Source: Acidithiobacillus caldus ATCC 51756 (GTDB lineage: Bacteria; Pseudomonadota; Gammaproteobacteria; Acidithiobacillales; Acidithiobacillaceae). From it: a stretch of DNA of 64,000 nt. Below the pieces are notes generated by a model. The model saw only the letters and a list, made by a program, of their open reading frames with translations. It was not told the DNA's origin and made no database searches. The first letter of the stretch is position 1. Every line of letters starts with the position of its first letter. Shown here in pieces: positions 52,886-62,150 of the stretch. The DNA lies in NCBI RefSeq assembly GCF_000175575.2, contig NZ_CP005986.1, positions 875,549-939,548 on the forward strand, read 5' to 3'. Both the position numbers and the translations under genes were made by a program.

Positions 52886-54352
52886 TCAGATCTGGTTACG
52901 CCAGTACTGGTCTTCCTTGTCCATGATGCGGGTAGCCTCGTCCGGCCCCCAGCTGCCGGCAGGGTAGGTAATGATGTAGTCCACCTCCCGCCCCCAGGCC
53001 TTGATGATGGGATCCACTACCCGCCAGGCCCATTCCACCTCGTCAAAGCGGATGAAGAGGGCCTTGTCGCCCTCCATCACATCCAGGAGCAGGGCCTCAT
53101 AGGCGTCCAGTTCCTCTTCACCGTCACGCCGGTAGGAGGCATTCAGTTGCACCGGCCGCACGCGCATCTCCAGCCCTGGTTCCTTGACATAGATCTCGAT
53201 CTTGAGGCTCTCGGGCTCCAGGGAAAGCAGAATCCAGTTGGGTTCGATGCGCTCTATGGGGGTTTCGCGAAAGAGCTGCTGGGGGGTGTGGCGAAAGCGG
53301 ATGGCAACGCTGGAGGTCTTGGCCGGTAGACGCTTGCCCGTGCGCAGGTAGAAAGGCACGCCGCGCCAGCGCCAGTTGTCGATATAGAACTTGGCGGCGA
53401 CAAAGGTTTCCGTCACCGAGTTCTTGGCTACCCCCGCCTCATCGGCATAACCGGGCACATGCTGCTCCTCGATCACCCCCGGGCCATATTGGGCACGCAG
53501 GGCGTGGGCGTGGACGGCGGATTTGGGGATGGGGCGGATGGAACGGAGCACCTTCACCTTCTCGTCGCGCAGGGCGTCCGCCTCCAGGGAGGGCGGCGGC
53601 TCCATGGCTACCAGGGTCAGGATCTGCATGAGGTGATTCTGCACCATGTCGCGCAGAGCCCCGGCCTGATCGTAATAACCGGCACGGTTCTCGATGCCGC
53701 CGCTCTCGGCCACGGTAATCTGCACGTGATCGATGTAATTGCGGTTCCAGATGGCCTCGATGGGCAGATTGGCAAAGCGGAAGACCAGGAGGTTCTGGAC
53801 GATCTCCTTGCCCAGGTAGTGGTCGATGCGGTAGATCTGCTCTTCCTTGAAGTGGCGGTGCAACTGCTCATTGAGCTGCATGGCGCTTTCCAGATCGTCG
53901 CCGAAGGGTTTTTCGATGACGATCCGGGTGTCGGCCTCCTTGTTGAAACCAGCAGCGGACAGCTGCTGCACCACGGGTACGAAGTCCGCGGGGCGGATGG
54001 CCAGGTAGAAGATGCTGGGGTCTGGCTCCGTACTACCCTTGGGCGTCAGGATCTTGCGCAGTTTCTGGTAGGCCGCGGGATCGTGGATTTCACCTTCCAC
54101 ATAGTGAAAATGCGTGCAGAAGTCGGCAAAGTGGTCGGCCGTGAAGCCTTCGGCGTAGTGCTCCAACTGCTCCTTGAGAAACTCCTGCCAGGCCTTGTCG
54201 TTCCAGGGACGACGGCCAAAGGCGATGATGCGCATTTCCGGCGGCAGACGACCGGCGCACTTGAGGTGATAGAGTGCCGGCAGGAGTTTCTTGGAGGCGA
54301 GATCGCCCGTGGAACCAAAGATGACGAACTGGCAGATGCAGTGCTCGTCCAT
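52886..54352 (-). CDS. zwf: Glucose-6-phosphate 1-dehydrogenase
   Basis: The product is 488 residues from ATG 54352. Motifs are FGSTGDLASKKL (NADP loop), IVIEKPFGDDLESA and the active-site RIDHYLGKEIVQN. It makes 6-phosphogluconolactone and NADPH. It follows gnd by four bases, so oxidative pentose phosphate genes are paired. A longer start at 54388 would overlap gnd. Confidence 0.96.
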   Translation of the reverse strand: MDEHCICQFVIFGSTGDLASKKLLPALYHLKCAGRLPPEMRIIAFGRRPWNDKAWQEFLKEQLEHYAEGFTADHFADFCTHFHYVEGEIHDPAAYQKLRKILTPKGSTEPDPSIFYLAIRPADFVPVVQQLSAAGFNKEADTRIVIEKPFGDDLESAMQLNEQLHRHFKEEQIYRIDHYLGKEIVQNLLVFRFANLPIEAIWNRNYIDHVQITVAESGGIENRAGYYDQAGALRDMVQNHLMQILTLVAMEPPPSLEADALRDEKVKVLRSIRPIPKSAVHAHALRAQYGPGVIEEQHVPGYADEAGVAKNSVTETFVAAKFYIDNWRWRGVPFYLRTGKRLPAKTSSVAIRFRHTPQQLFRETPIERIEPNWILLSLEPESLKIEIYVKEPGLEMRVRPVQLNASYRRDGEEELDAYEALLLDVMEGDKALFIRFDEVEWAWRVVDPIIKAWGREVDYIITYPAGSWGPDEATRIMDKEDQYWRNQI

Positions 54353-54356
54353 ACGC

Positions 54357-55277
54357 TCAATGCTCCTTTTCGACGGCGTGGCCGCCAAACCGATTGCGCA
54401 TCATGGCCAGGAGCTTGGCAGCGTAGTCGTCGCGCCCCTGACTTGCCCAGCGCATCTGCAGGGCAAGGGTGATGACCGGCGCAGGTACTTTTTGTGCCAG
54501 GGCGGCCTGGGCCGTCCACAGGCCTTCCCCAGAGTCGGCGACGATGGGGGCGATATCCTGAAGCTCCTGATCCTGGGCCAGAGTCGCTGCCGTCAGGTCC
54601 AGCAACCAGGAACGTACGACACTACCGTAACGCCACATTTCGCTGATCTTGGCCAGGTCCAGACCGAACTCCTCCTTGCCCCGGAGGATGGCGAAGCCCT
54701 CGGCGAGGGCTTGCATCATGCCGTACTCGATGCCGTTGTGGACCATCTTCACGAAATGGCCGCTGCCCACGGGCCCGCAGTGCAGCCAGCCGCGGTCGCT
54801 CGCCGGTGCCAGGATCTTCAGAAAAGGCTCCACCAGGGCGACGGCCTCTTTCTTGCCGCCCACCATCAGGGCATATCCCTCTTGCAGACCCCAAACACCA
54901 CCGGACACGCCGGCGTCCACGTAGTGAATTCCCCGCGCCTCTACGTCCTTGGCCTCGTTCATGGAGTCCGCATAAAAGGCGTTGGCCCCATTCACCAGAA
55001 GGTCGCCGGGCGCGAGCAAGGGTAGCAACTCCTGCACATGCTCAGCCGTCGCTGCACCCGCCGGCAGCATCAGCCAGACGACACGCGGATGGGGCAGGTG
55101 CTGCACGAGATCCGCAAGACTCGCCGCCGCCTCCATGCCGGTCTCCTTGGCCAAGGCCTGGGCCTTTTCCGGGTGACGGTTGTAGGCCACGACGCGCGCC
55201 CCCCCCCGATGCAGACGTCGGGCCATGTTGGCCCCCATGCGCCCCAGCCCCACCATGCCGATCGCTTCCTTGCTCAT
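54357..55277 (-). CDS. gnd: 6-phosphogluconate dehydrogenase, decarboxylating (short form)
   Basis: The product is 306 residues from ATG 55277, with AAGGAG upstream. The N-terminal GLGRMGANMARRL dinucleotide loop and the GPVGSGHFVKMVHNGIEYG motif with catalytic Lys and Asn are intact. The short length fits the YqeC/GndA-type tetrameric enzymes. The usual DGGNSYY loop is NGANAFYADS, an unusual variant. It forms a unit with zwf. Confidence 0.9.
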   Translation of the reverse strand: MSKEAIGMVGLGRMGANMARRLHRGGARVVAYNRHPEKAQALAKETGMEAAASLADLVQHLPHPRVVWLMLPAGAATAEHVQELLPLLAPGDLLVNGANAFYADSMNEAKDVEARGIHYVDAGVSGGVWGLQEGYALMVGGKKEAVALVEPFLKILAPASDRGWLHCGPVGSGHFVKMVHNGIEYGMMQALAEGFAILRGKEEFGLDLAKISEMWRYGSVVRSWLLDLTAATLAQDQELQDIAPIVADSGEGLWTAQAALAQKVPAPVITLALQMRWASQGRDDYAAKLLAMMRNRFGGHAVEKEH

Positions 55278-55367
55278 CGCTGCTCCTTCGTCGCGCGGAC
55301 ACAAAATCGCTACAAGCTGCTATGATCTGCACCCAGTATAGACAATATCCATGAGGAGAAGCCGAAG

Positions 55368-56555
55368 ATGGCCCTGGTTTTGGGGACGCCGCTCGCCAGC
55401 GGCGCAACACGCCTGCTCTTGCTGGGTGCAGGCGAGCTGGGTAAGGAATTCTTGATTGCGGCGCAGCGCCTGGGTCTGGAGACCATTGCCGTGGATCGCT
55501 ATGCCGACGCACCGGCCATGCAGGTCGCCCACCGTGCCCACGTGCGCGACATGACCGACGCCGATGCCATCCTCGCCGTCGTGCGTCGCGAACGCCCGCA
55601 CTTTCTGGTACCGGAGATCGAGGCCATCGCTACCGATGCCTTGGTCCGCATCGAGAGCGAGCGCCTGGCGACGGTGGTTCCCTCGGCGCGTGCCGTGCAG
55701 CTGACCATGGACCGCGAGGGTATCCGCCGACTGGCAGCGGAAGATCTGGGGCTCCCCACCTCACCCTACGCCTTCGCCGACTCCCGCGAAGGGCTGCAGG
55801 CTGCTGCCGACGCCCTCGGTTTTCCCTGTGTGGTCAAACCGGTGATGTCCTCCAGCGGCAAGGGGCAGTCCGTGGTGCACTCCGCCGCGGATCTGGCGGT
55901 GGCCTGGGAGACGGCGCGGGCGGCCGGTCGGGTAGCTGGCCAGCGGGTCATCGTCGAGGCCTTCGTGGAGTTCGACTTTGAGATCACCCTGCTCACCATC
56001 CGCAGCGCCTCGGGTACCCATTTCTGTCCGCCCATCGGCCACCGTCAGGAAGCGGGGGACTACGTCGAGTCCTGGCAGCCCCAGGCCATGAGCCCTGAGG
56101 CTCTGAAGCGGGCACAGGAGATGGCCCGGGCCGTCACCGACGATCTTGGTGGACGTGGACTCTTTGGCGTGGAATTTTTTGTGCGCGGGGATGAGGTACT
56201 GTTCAGCGAGCTCTCGCCACGGCCCCACGACACCGGCTTCGTCACCCTTGCCAGCCAGCGCCAGAGCGAATTCGAGCTGCACCTGCGCGCCATCCTCGGT
56301 CTGCCCGTGGACCCCGGCTTTCGCCGGCCCAGTGCCTCGGCGGTGATCCGGGGGGAGGGGCTGGGTTGGGGCCCCGCATACGCCGGTGTGCCGGAAGCCT
56401 TGCGCGTGCCCGAAAGCGATCTGCGTCTGTTCGGCAAGCCCTTTGCCGGCAAGTTGCGGCGCCTGGGCGTGGCCTTGGCCAGCGCGGAAACGGTCGAACA
56501 GGCGCGGGAGCGGGCAGGGCGCGCGGCGGCGGCGGTGCGGGCGCGACCAGCCTGA
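55368..56555 (+). CDS. purT: Formate-dependent phosphoribosylglycinamide formyltransferase
   Basis: The product is 395 residues of the ATP-grasp family. [17 protein letters not shown] at the N-terminus, [14 protein letters not shown], and the metal/phosphate region [20 protein letters not shown] are as in PurT. It uses formate and ATP in purine synthesis in place of formyl-THF. It is divergent from gnd. Confidence 0.95.
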   Translation: MALVLGTPLASGATRLLLLGAGELGKEFLIAAQRLGLETIAVDRYADAPAMQVAHRAHVRDMTDADAILAVVRRERPHFLVPEIEAIATDALVRIESERLATVVPSARAVQLTMDREGIRRLAAEDLGLPTSPYAFADSREGLQAAADALGFPCVVKPVMSSSGKGQSVVHSAADLAVAWETARAAGRVAGQRVIVEAFVEFDFEITLLTIRSASGTHFCPPIGHRQEAGDYVESWQPQAMSPEALKRAQEMARAVTDDLGGRGLFGVEFFVRGDEVLFSELSPRPHDTGFVTLASQRQSEFELHLRAILGLPVDPGFRRPSASAVIRGEGLGWGPAYAGVPEALRVPESDLRLFGKPFAGKLRRLGVALASAETVEQARERAGRAAAAVRARPA

Positions 56556-56613
56556 TCCTTGGCAACGGGCTGATGGCCAGTTCCACGGGGCGCCGCCGGC
56601 GCCCCATGTCGTA

Positions 56614-57795
56614 TCAGGCGGAAACGAAGGCGGCGATGCGATCCAGGGCGAGGCGTAGATTCTCGTCGCTGGTGGCAAAAGACAGGCGCAGGTGTCCGGG
56701 ACTGCCGAAGGCCGAGCCCGGCACCAGGGCAACGCCGGCCTCCAGCAGGGCCTCGGCTAGTTCCAGATCGTCCTTGAGTCCCTTGCGGGCGATGACCTGG
56801 TGAAATCCTGGAAAGCTGTAAAAGGTACCATCGGAGGGTAGGACCTCGACACCCGGCAGCTCGCGCAGGCGATGGAAAACGTAATCGTGGCGTCGCTCGA
56901 AAACCCGCAACATGGGCCGAATATACTCGTCGCCGCTGTCGATAGCGGCCTGGGCTGCCACCTGGGCAATGGAAGTGGGATTGGAGGTACTCTGGGACTG
57001 CACGGTGTGCATGGCGGCGATGAGCTCCCGTGGGCCGCCGCAGTAGCCGATGCGCCAGCCCGTCATGGCGTAGGCCTTGGACACCCCGTTGAGCACGATG
57101 CAGCGCTCGGCAAGATCCGGGCAGACATTGGCCAGGTTGACGAACTTCCCATCGCCAAAAAGAATTTTCTCGTACATGTCGTCGCTGGCGATGAGAATGC
57201 CCGGGTGCTCCCGCAGGACTGCACCCAGAGCGGCGAGTTCTGCCGCGCTGTAGGCCACCCCCGAAGGATTGGAGGGGCTATTGATGACCAGCAGCCGCGT
57301 TCTCGGGGTAATGGCCGCAGCAAGCTGTGCCGGGCCGATCTTGAAGTGCTCACGGGCGTTTGTCGCGAGGATCACCGGCTTGCCTTCGGCCAGCAGGACC
57401 ATATCGGGATAGGACACCCAGTAGGGTGCCGGCACGATGACCTCATCGCCGGGGTCGAGGAGCGCCTGACACAGATTGAAAAAGCTCTGCTTGCCGCCCA
57501 CCGACACCAGAATCTGCTCCGGCTCGTAATGCAGGCCGTTGTCGCGGGCAAACTTGGCGATGATGGCCGCCTTCAGTTCCGGTGTACCGCCCACCGGGGT
57601 GTATTTGGTAAAGCCGCGGTGGATCGCCTCGATGGCCGCCGACTTGATGGCGTCCGGCGTATCGAAATCCGGCTCACCCGCGCCCAGACTGACGATGTCG
57701 CGCCCCTGCCGACGGAGCTGCGCGGCGCGGGCCGTGACGGCCAGAGTAGGGGAGGGTCGGACGGCCCCAACGCGGTGAGAGAGGCGGATTTCCAC
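56614..57795 (-). CDS. aspC: Aspartate-type aminotransferase (class I, PLP)
   Basis: The product is 393 residues with a GTG start. The PLP Lys is in NGVSKAYAMTGWRIGY, with NSPSNPSGVAYS and a SVGGKQSFFN loop upstream. The class Igamma character suggests aspartate (possibly prephenate) aminotransferase. It is divergent from the hypothetical gene at 58031. Confidence 0.9.
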   Translation of the reverse strand: MEIRLSHRVGAVRPSPTLAVTARAAQLRRQGRDIVSLGAGEPDFDTPDAIKSAAIEAIHRGFTKYTPVGGTPELKAAIIAKFARDNGLHYEPEQILVSVGGKQSFFNLCQALLDPGDEVIVPAPYWVSYPDMVLLAEGKPVILATNAREHFKIGPAQLAAAITPRTRLLVINSPSNPSGVAYSAAELAALGAVLREHPGILIASDDMYEKILFGDGKFVNLANVCPDLAERCIVLNGVSKAYAMTGWRIGYCGGPRELIAAMHTVQSQSTSNPTSIAQVAAQAAIDSGDEYIRPMLRVFERRHDYVFHRLRELPGVEVLPSDGTFYSFPGFHQVIARKGLKDDLELAEALLEAGVALVPGSAFGSPGHLRLSFATSDENLRLALDRIAAFVSA

Positions 57796-58030
57796 GGTGC
57801 AAGACTCCAGTCCCAGGATGAGCGCGGTGACAAGACAAGGGGCAAGATTCTAAGGGACTGTCCCCAAAAATCAACCGCAAATGCTCATCGTGACTGCAGA
57901 CGGCGGCGCGTGGGCAGTGATCTGGGTTGGCAGCTGCCCTGGACCCCCTACAACACGATAGTCGGAAACGAACTAAAGTATTGAAGCATGGTCCGAAGAA
58001 CGTAGACGGCGAGCGCGAAGGGGAGGTGGC

Positions 58031-58408
58031 ATGAGCGGTTACGAAGAGAGCGCGGCCTGGTTGCGGCGTGCCCAGACGGATCTGCAGGCCTTCGTGGAGG
58101 CCCTCGCCGATCGGCTGGAGGGTGATATGCCTGGGCTCGTGGAGGTGGAGCGCAAGCGCGAGGGGCTTTTCTCGGGCAAACGGCAGGTAGTGGAGATGCG
58201 CGTCCACGTCGACGGCTACGACTACATCCTCAGTCGGGATGGGGCGCGAGTGCTGACCCGGCGCTCCCGTGTGGTGCGCGGCGTGGTGCTGCGCCACGAA
58301 GATCTGCCGCTGCAGGACTGGTTGCAGGGTCTCGTTCAGGATGTGGGCAAACTTTCGGGCCAGATGCAGGGAGTAAGTCAGGCCCTCCACGATTTTCTGT
58401 TGCACTAG
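58031..58408 (+). CDS. Small protein of unknown function at the head of the YbjQ/PspA cluster
   Basis: The product is 125 residues, with no signal or membrane segment. Features are [20 protein letters not shown], a strand-rich centre ([20 protein letters not shown]) and a helical tail ([20 protein letters not shown]). The family is unknown. GGGGAGG precedes the ATG. It is 11 bp upstream of a YbjQ-like gene. Confidence 0.65.
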
Positions 58409-58419
58409 GGAGCACGGGC

Positions 58420-59397
58420 ATGTCTCTGTGGGATCGCATCAAGCGCGGTGTGGAAGAGGCGGCACAGGACGCCGAAGCGGCCGTGCACAATCTCGGTCAG
58501 CAACTGGCTCCCCAGATCAAGCAACAGAGCGCGGAGGAGATGCAGCGCGCGGGCGAATGGCAGGCCGCCCTGAGCGCCCGCCGCCTACCCAGTTTTGTGG
58601 AGGGACGGCTGCGGGCCACGGCAAGCCGCCAGTTACCCTGGATCAGTAGCGGCAGTGTGGCCGCACTCCTCATGGAACGCTCCCACGGCATCAGGCCTCT
58701 GGGTATGGTCAGTGGCAACTGTTGGTACCATTTTGGCTACTCCTGGACCCAGGGGCATCACGATGGTTGGCGCAGTGCCGTTGCCCGGATGCAGCTGGAG
58801 GCCGTGGCCATGGGTGCCAATGCCGTGGTGGATGTGCGCATGCGCGTGCATCGGGGCGAAAGCCAGGACATGGATTTCGGTCTCGTCGGCACGGCCGTGC
58901 GTATTCAGGATCTACCGCCCGCGGCGGAGCCCGCCGTGGCTACGGTACCGGCCCTGGAATTCGTACGCCTGTTGGAGGACGGTGTGGTCCCGGTGGGCAT
59001 ATCCATCGGCGCCTACTACGACTGGTACCAGCCTTTCCTGGGAACGGCCCTGGATCAGGCGGGACAGATGGCACCCTTCGGCGCCGCCTTTCAGAATCTC
59101 GAAATCACGGACCTGTCGAGTTTTCAGGAAAACGTGCGGCGGCGCGCCCTGTACGATCTGCAGCAGGATGGGCAGCGGCTCGGTGCTGGAGTGCTCGCGC
59201 ACACCCATTTCTGGCAGGTACTGCGTTTTGCAGGCGATCAGGATCAACCCCAGCGCTACCTCTGTCGCCACATCGCCATTGGCACCGCTGTGAGCTACGA
59301 GCGCCAGCAAGCGCCACGGCACGAGCTGCAACCGGTCTTGTCCCTGGGCGACCGTCCCCTCAAACCTTTCACCCCCACCGTCAAGGATCTCGTATGA
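58420..59397 (+). CDS. YbjQ-like (DUF74) heavy-metal-binding-domain protein, 325 aa
   Basis: Residues 95-165 ([14 protein letters not shown] ... [20 protein letters not shown]) and a second, weaker copy after residue 195 ([20 protein letters not shown]) resemble the YbjQ fold, which forms homo-pentamers and may bind metals or nucleotides. The N-terminus ([20 protein letters not shown]) is an amphipathic helix. It overlaps the next YbjQ-like gene by four bases. Biological function is unknown. Confidence 0.7.
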
Positions 59398-60212
59398 GCG
59401 AAGACACACTGGCACCCCATGCGGTAGAACGACTCAAGGGGCTACGCTCCCAGGGCAGTCACGAGGGTATTTTTACCTCGGATCTTTCCGTCAACGAGTT
59501 TGTCATGGTGCGCAAGGCCGAATTCGAGCCCCTGGGCCTGGTGGTCGGCTCGTGCATCTACCACATGGGTATCCAGTACGGCAACTGGAACCAGAACATG
59601 GAGATGGATGTCCTCTCCCAGGCCATGTACCAGGCCAGGGAGCTGGCCATCAGCCGCATGGAACAGGAGGCGATCCTGCTCCAGGCCGATGGCATCGTCG
59701 GTGTGCGTCTGGAGGTCAAGCGAATGGAGTGGGATCCGGACATCCTCGAATTCATGGCCATCGGCACGGCCATCGCGCACCGCAGCGGCGCTCCCGGTTT
59801 CAAGGGCGTGGGCGGCAAGCCCTTCACCAGCGATCTTTCCGGCCAGGATTTCTGGATGCTGCTGCAGGCAGGCTACCGGCCCATGGAAATGGTGATGGGT
59901 TCCTGCGTCTACCACGTCGCCCACCAGGGCGTCCTGCGCTCCATGGGCAACATCGGCCGCAACACGGAATTGGAGCAGTTCACCCAGGCCATGTACGACG
60001 CGCGCGAGCTGGCCATGGAGCGGATGCAGCACGAGGCGCAGGAGGCCGAGGCAGACGGTATCACCGGGGTGCAGCTGCACGAGGGCAGCCACAACTGGAA
60101 GCCACACATCATCGAATTTTTTGCCGTCGGCACGGCCGTCAAGGCCATGGACGGCGCCGACGCCAAGGTGGACGAACTGCGCCCGCAGTTGGTCCTGCCG
60201 GTCAACGATTGA
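59394..60212 (+). CDS. Tandem YbjQ-like protein
   Basis: The product is 272 residues with two clear YbjQ-type repeats: [16 protein letters not shown] ... [20 protein letters not shown], and [15 protein letters not shown] ... [20 protein letters not shown]. Each starts after a FTSDLS segment. Both end with GTA-I/V-type strands. It forms a unit with genes 58031-60986. Confidence 0.75.
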
Positions 60213-60236
60213 GCCCCAAGGGCAAGGAGCAGCCGG

Positions 60237-60986
60237 ATGTCCCTCTTCAAACACGCCAGTGAAATCCTGCAGGCCAGGATCAATCATTTTCTCAACAATG
60301 CCGAGGACCCGTCGGAGACCCTGGACCTGTCCTACGAAAAAATGCTGTCCAGTCTGCAGGAGACCAAGCGGCACCTCGCCGACGTGGTCACCGAAAAGGT
60401 CTCCCTGGAAAATCAGATGACTGAAGCCCAGAAGGCCGCCGATCGTGCCGAGGCCGATGCGCGCACGGCTTTGGCGGCCAATCGCGAAGACCTGGCCAAG
60501 GCGGAGCTTGCGCAGAAGCAGTCGGCCCTGGAAAAACTGCAGTCCCTCAAGGACGCCCACGACCAGATTGCCGCCCAGGCGGACAAACTGACGGATTACG
60601 AGCGCAAGCTGCAGGATCGCATCGAACAGTTCCGCAGCCAGAAAGAGGTCATGAAGGGCGAGATGCTCGCAGCCAAGTCGGAGGTGGCCGCGGGTGAGGC
60701 CTTGTCTGGCATTGGCAAGGGCATGGACGACGCCGGCGAGGCCATGCAGCGGGCCATGGATCGGACCAAGCAGATGCAGGCCAAGGCCGCGGCGGTGGAC
60801 GGACTGATGGCCTCGGGCGCGCTTTCCGATCCGCTGGATCCCCGCAGTCAGACGGATCGCGAGATGGATAAGCTGCGGGAAAGTGGCGGGGTGGATGCCG
60901 ATCTCGCACGCCTCAAGGCGGAAATGGCCAAAGGTTCGACGCCCGAGGGCAAGGCCGAGGCGGACTCCGATACCGCCTCCCACTGA
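60237..60986 (+). CDS. PspA/IM30-family ESCRT-like protein
   Basis: The product is 249 residues, almost wholly coiled-coil. It resembles PspA/Vipp1 in its helical heptads (ETKRHLADVVTEKVSLENQM, EKLQSLKDAHDQIAAQADKL) and in the acidic C-terminal tail. PspA-type proteins bind stressed membranes as helical filaments. The N-terminal amphipathic helix is MSLFKHASEILQARINHFLN. No pspBC or pspF genes are nearby. Confidence 0.8.
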   Translation: MSLFKHASEILQARINHFLNNAEDPSETLDLSYEKMLSSLQETKRHLADVVTEKVSLENQMTEAQKAADRAEADARTALAANREDLAKAELAQKQSALEKLQSLKDAHDQIAAQADKLTDYERKLQDRIEQFRSQKEVMKGEMLAAKSEVAAGEALSGIGKGMDDAGEAMQRAMDRTKQMQAKAAAVDGLMASGALSDPLDPRSQTDREMDKLRESGGVDADLARLKAEMAKGSTPEGKAEADSDTASH

Positions 60987-61056
60987 GACTTTCGCAAAGT
61001 GGGCGGCTGTGGCAGGATTTGCGGATGGAAAGCAGAACCATCGCGGGGACAGTGCC

Positions 61057-61554
61057 ATGAGCCAGACGGATCCGGTGGAGATTGGCGAGTTTCTCAAGCA
61101 GCATCACCTGGCCAAATCCCTGACCCTCGAGGAAATTCACACCCTCGCCCAGTACGTGACCCACGCCCGCTTTGCGCAGAATCAGGTCATTGCGGAGTGG
61201 GGTACCCTGGGCGAGGCGCTCTTTTTCTGTGTCCGGGGAGAGATGGCCATCGTTCACCACAGTGCGGACGGTGGGGAGGTGGAGGTGGTGCGCGTCGGGG
61301 AAGGGCAGATGGCCGGTGAGATGTCCTTCTTCGACCGCCAGCCGCGCAGCGCCAGGATCGTTGCCAAAGCGGCGGACACCCAGGTGCTGGCCCTCACCCG
61401 GGCACATTATCAGCGGCTCAAGGTGGAGCAGCCCTACATCACCACCAACATATTGGAACAGGTCATCATCAGCCTTGACCACCTGTTCCGCAATCTCTCC
61501 CAGGAGTACTCGGACTTTTCCAGCTACATCTACGGTAAAAGCGGGCAGGGCTGA
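61057..61554 (+). CDS. Cyclic-nucleotide-binding-domain protein without an output domain
   Basis: The product is 165 residues. A CRP/CAP-type beta-roll runs from about residue 30 to 130, with the phosphate-binding cassette GEMSFFDRQPRSARIV. It has no DNA-binding helix-turn-helix; the C-terminal helix (IISLDHLFRNLSQEYSDFSS) could mediate dimers. It may sense cAMP or another nucleotide. It lies 70 bp after the PspA-like gene. Confidence 0.8.
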   Translation: MSQTDPVEIGEFLKQHHLAKSLTLEEIHTLAQYVTHARFAQNQVIAEWGTLGEALFFCVRGEMAIVHHSADGGEVEVVRVGEGQMAGEMSFFDRQPRSARIVAKAADTQVLALTRAHYQRLKVEQPYITTNILEQVIISLDHLFRNLSQEYSDFSSYIYGKSGQG

Positions 61555-61572
61555 GCGGCAGGCGCAGGGGCT

Positions 61573-62127
61573 TCAGTCGTCGCGGCGCAGCAGCTGCGCG
61601 ATTCGGCGCAACCGAACCAGAGGATCGTCCAGGACCAAGAGGCGCTGTTTTTCGGCGGCGGGGGCGGGCAAGGCTTGAGCGAGAATCATGCCGGCGGTGC
61701 TGGCATCGAGGCTTGCGGCAAGATCCTCTCCGAGGATTTCCACGAGAATGGGTTTGAGCCATTCGTGCTCGAACTCCAGAGGAAGCTTGGGTTCCTCCAC
61801 CCAGTAACGCGGTCGTCCCTCACTCACCGGGCTCTCGCGGCGCCAGTCCAGCACCGTGAAGCGGCTGCGGCCCTCCACCTCGATGAGCAGTACCCCGTCA
61901 TCGCTGTCCCAGTCGACGATGTGGGCCAACGTACCCACCGTCTCCGGCTCACCCTCCGCGCCGCCGGGGGCGTTGAGGCAGATACCGAAGTCCCGCTGCT
62001 CGCGCAGACAGCGACTGACCATGTCCAGATAGCGGGGTTCAAAGACGCGCAGGCCCATCCGGGCTCTGGGAAAGAGCACCGTGCTGAGCAAGAATAGGGG
62101 GATCCACGTTTCGGAATCGTTTTCCAT
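61573..62127 (-). CDS. LON-substrate-binding-domain protein
   Basis: The product is about 184 residues from the ATG at 62127 (GAGG five bases upstream). The beta-rich N-terminal domain (WIPLFLLSTVLFPRARMGLR, FEPRYLDMVSRCL) is the Lon N-terminal type, without the AAA+ or protease parts. The role is unknown; such proteins may bind substrates or regulate proteolysis. It is divergent from hemW. Confidence 0.8.
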   Translation of the reverse strand: MENDSETWIPLFLLSTVLFPRARMGLRVFEPRYLDMVSRCLREQRDFGICLNAPGGAEGEPETVGTLAHIVDWDSDDGVLLIEVEGRSRFTVLDWRRESPVSEGRPRYWVEEPKLPLEFEHEWLKPILVEILGEDLAASLDASTAGMILAQALPAPAAEKQRLLVLDDPLVRLRRIAQLLRRDD

Positions 62128-62150
62128 CATGTCCTCACTCCCGCATCGCC

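Noticed and set aside
59442-61097. 551-residue minus-strand frame
   Set aside because: It is antisense to the YbjQ-like, PspA-like and sensor genes, which have recognisable domains, ribosome sites and overlaps.
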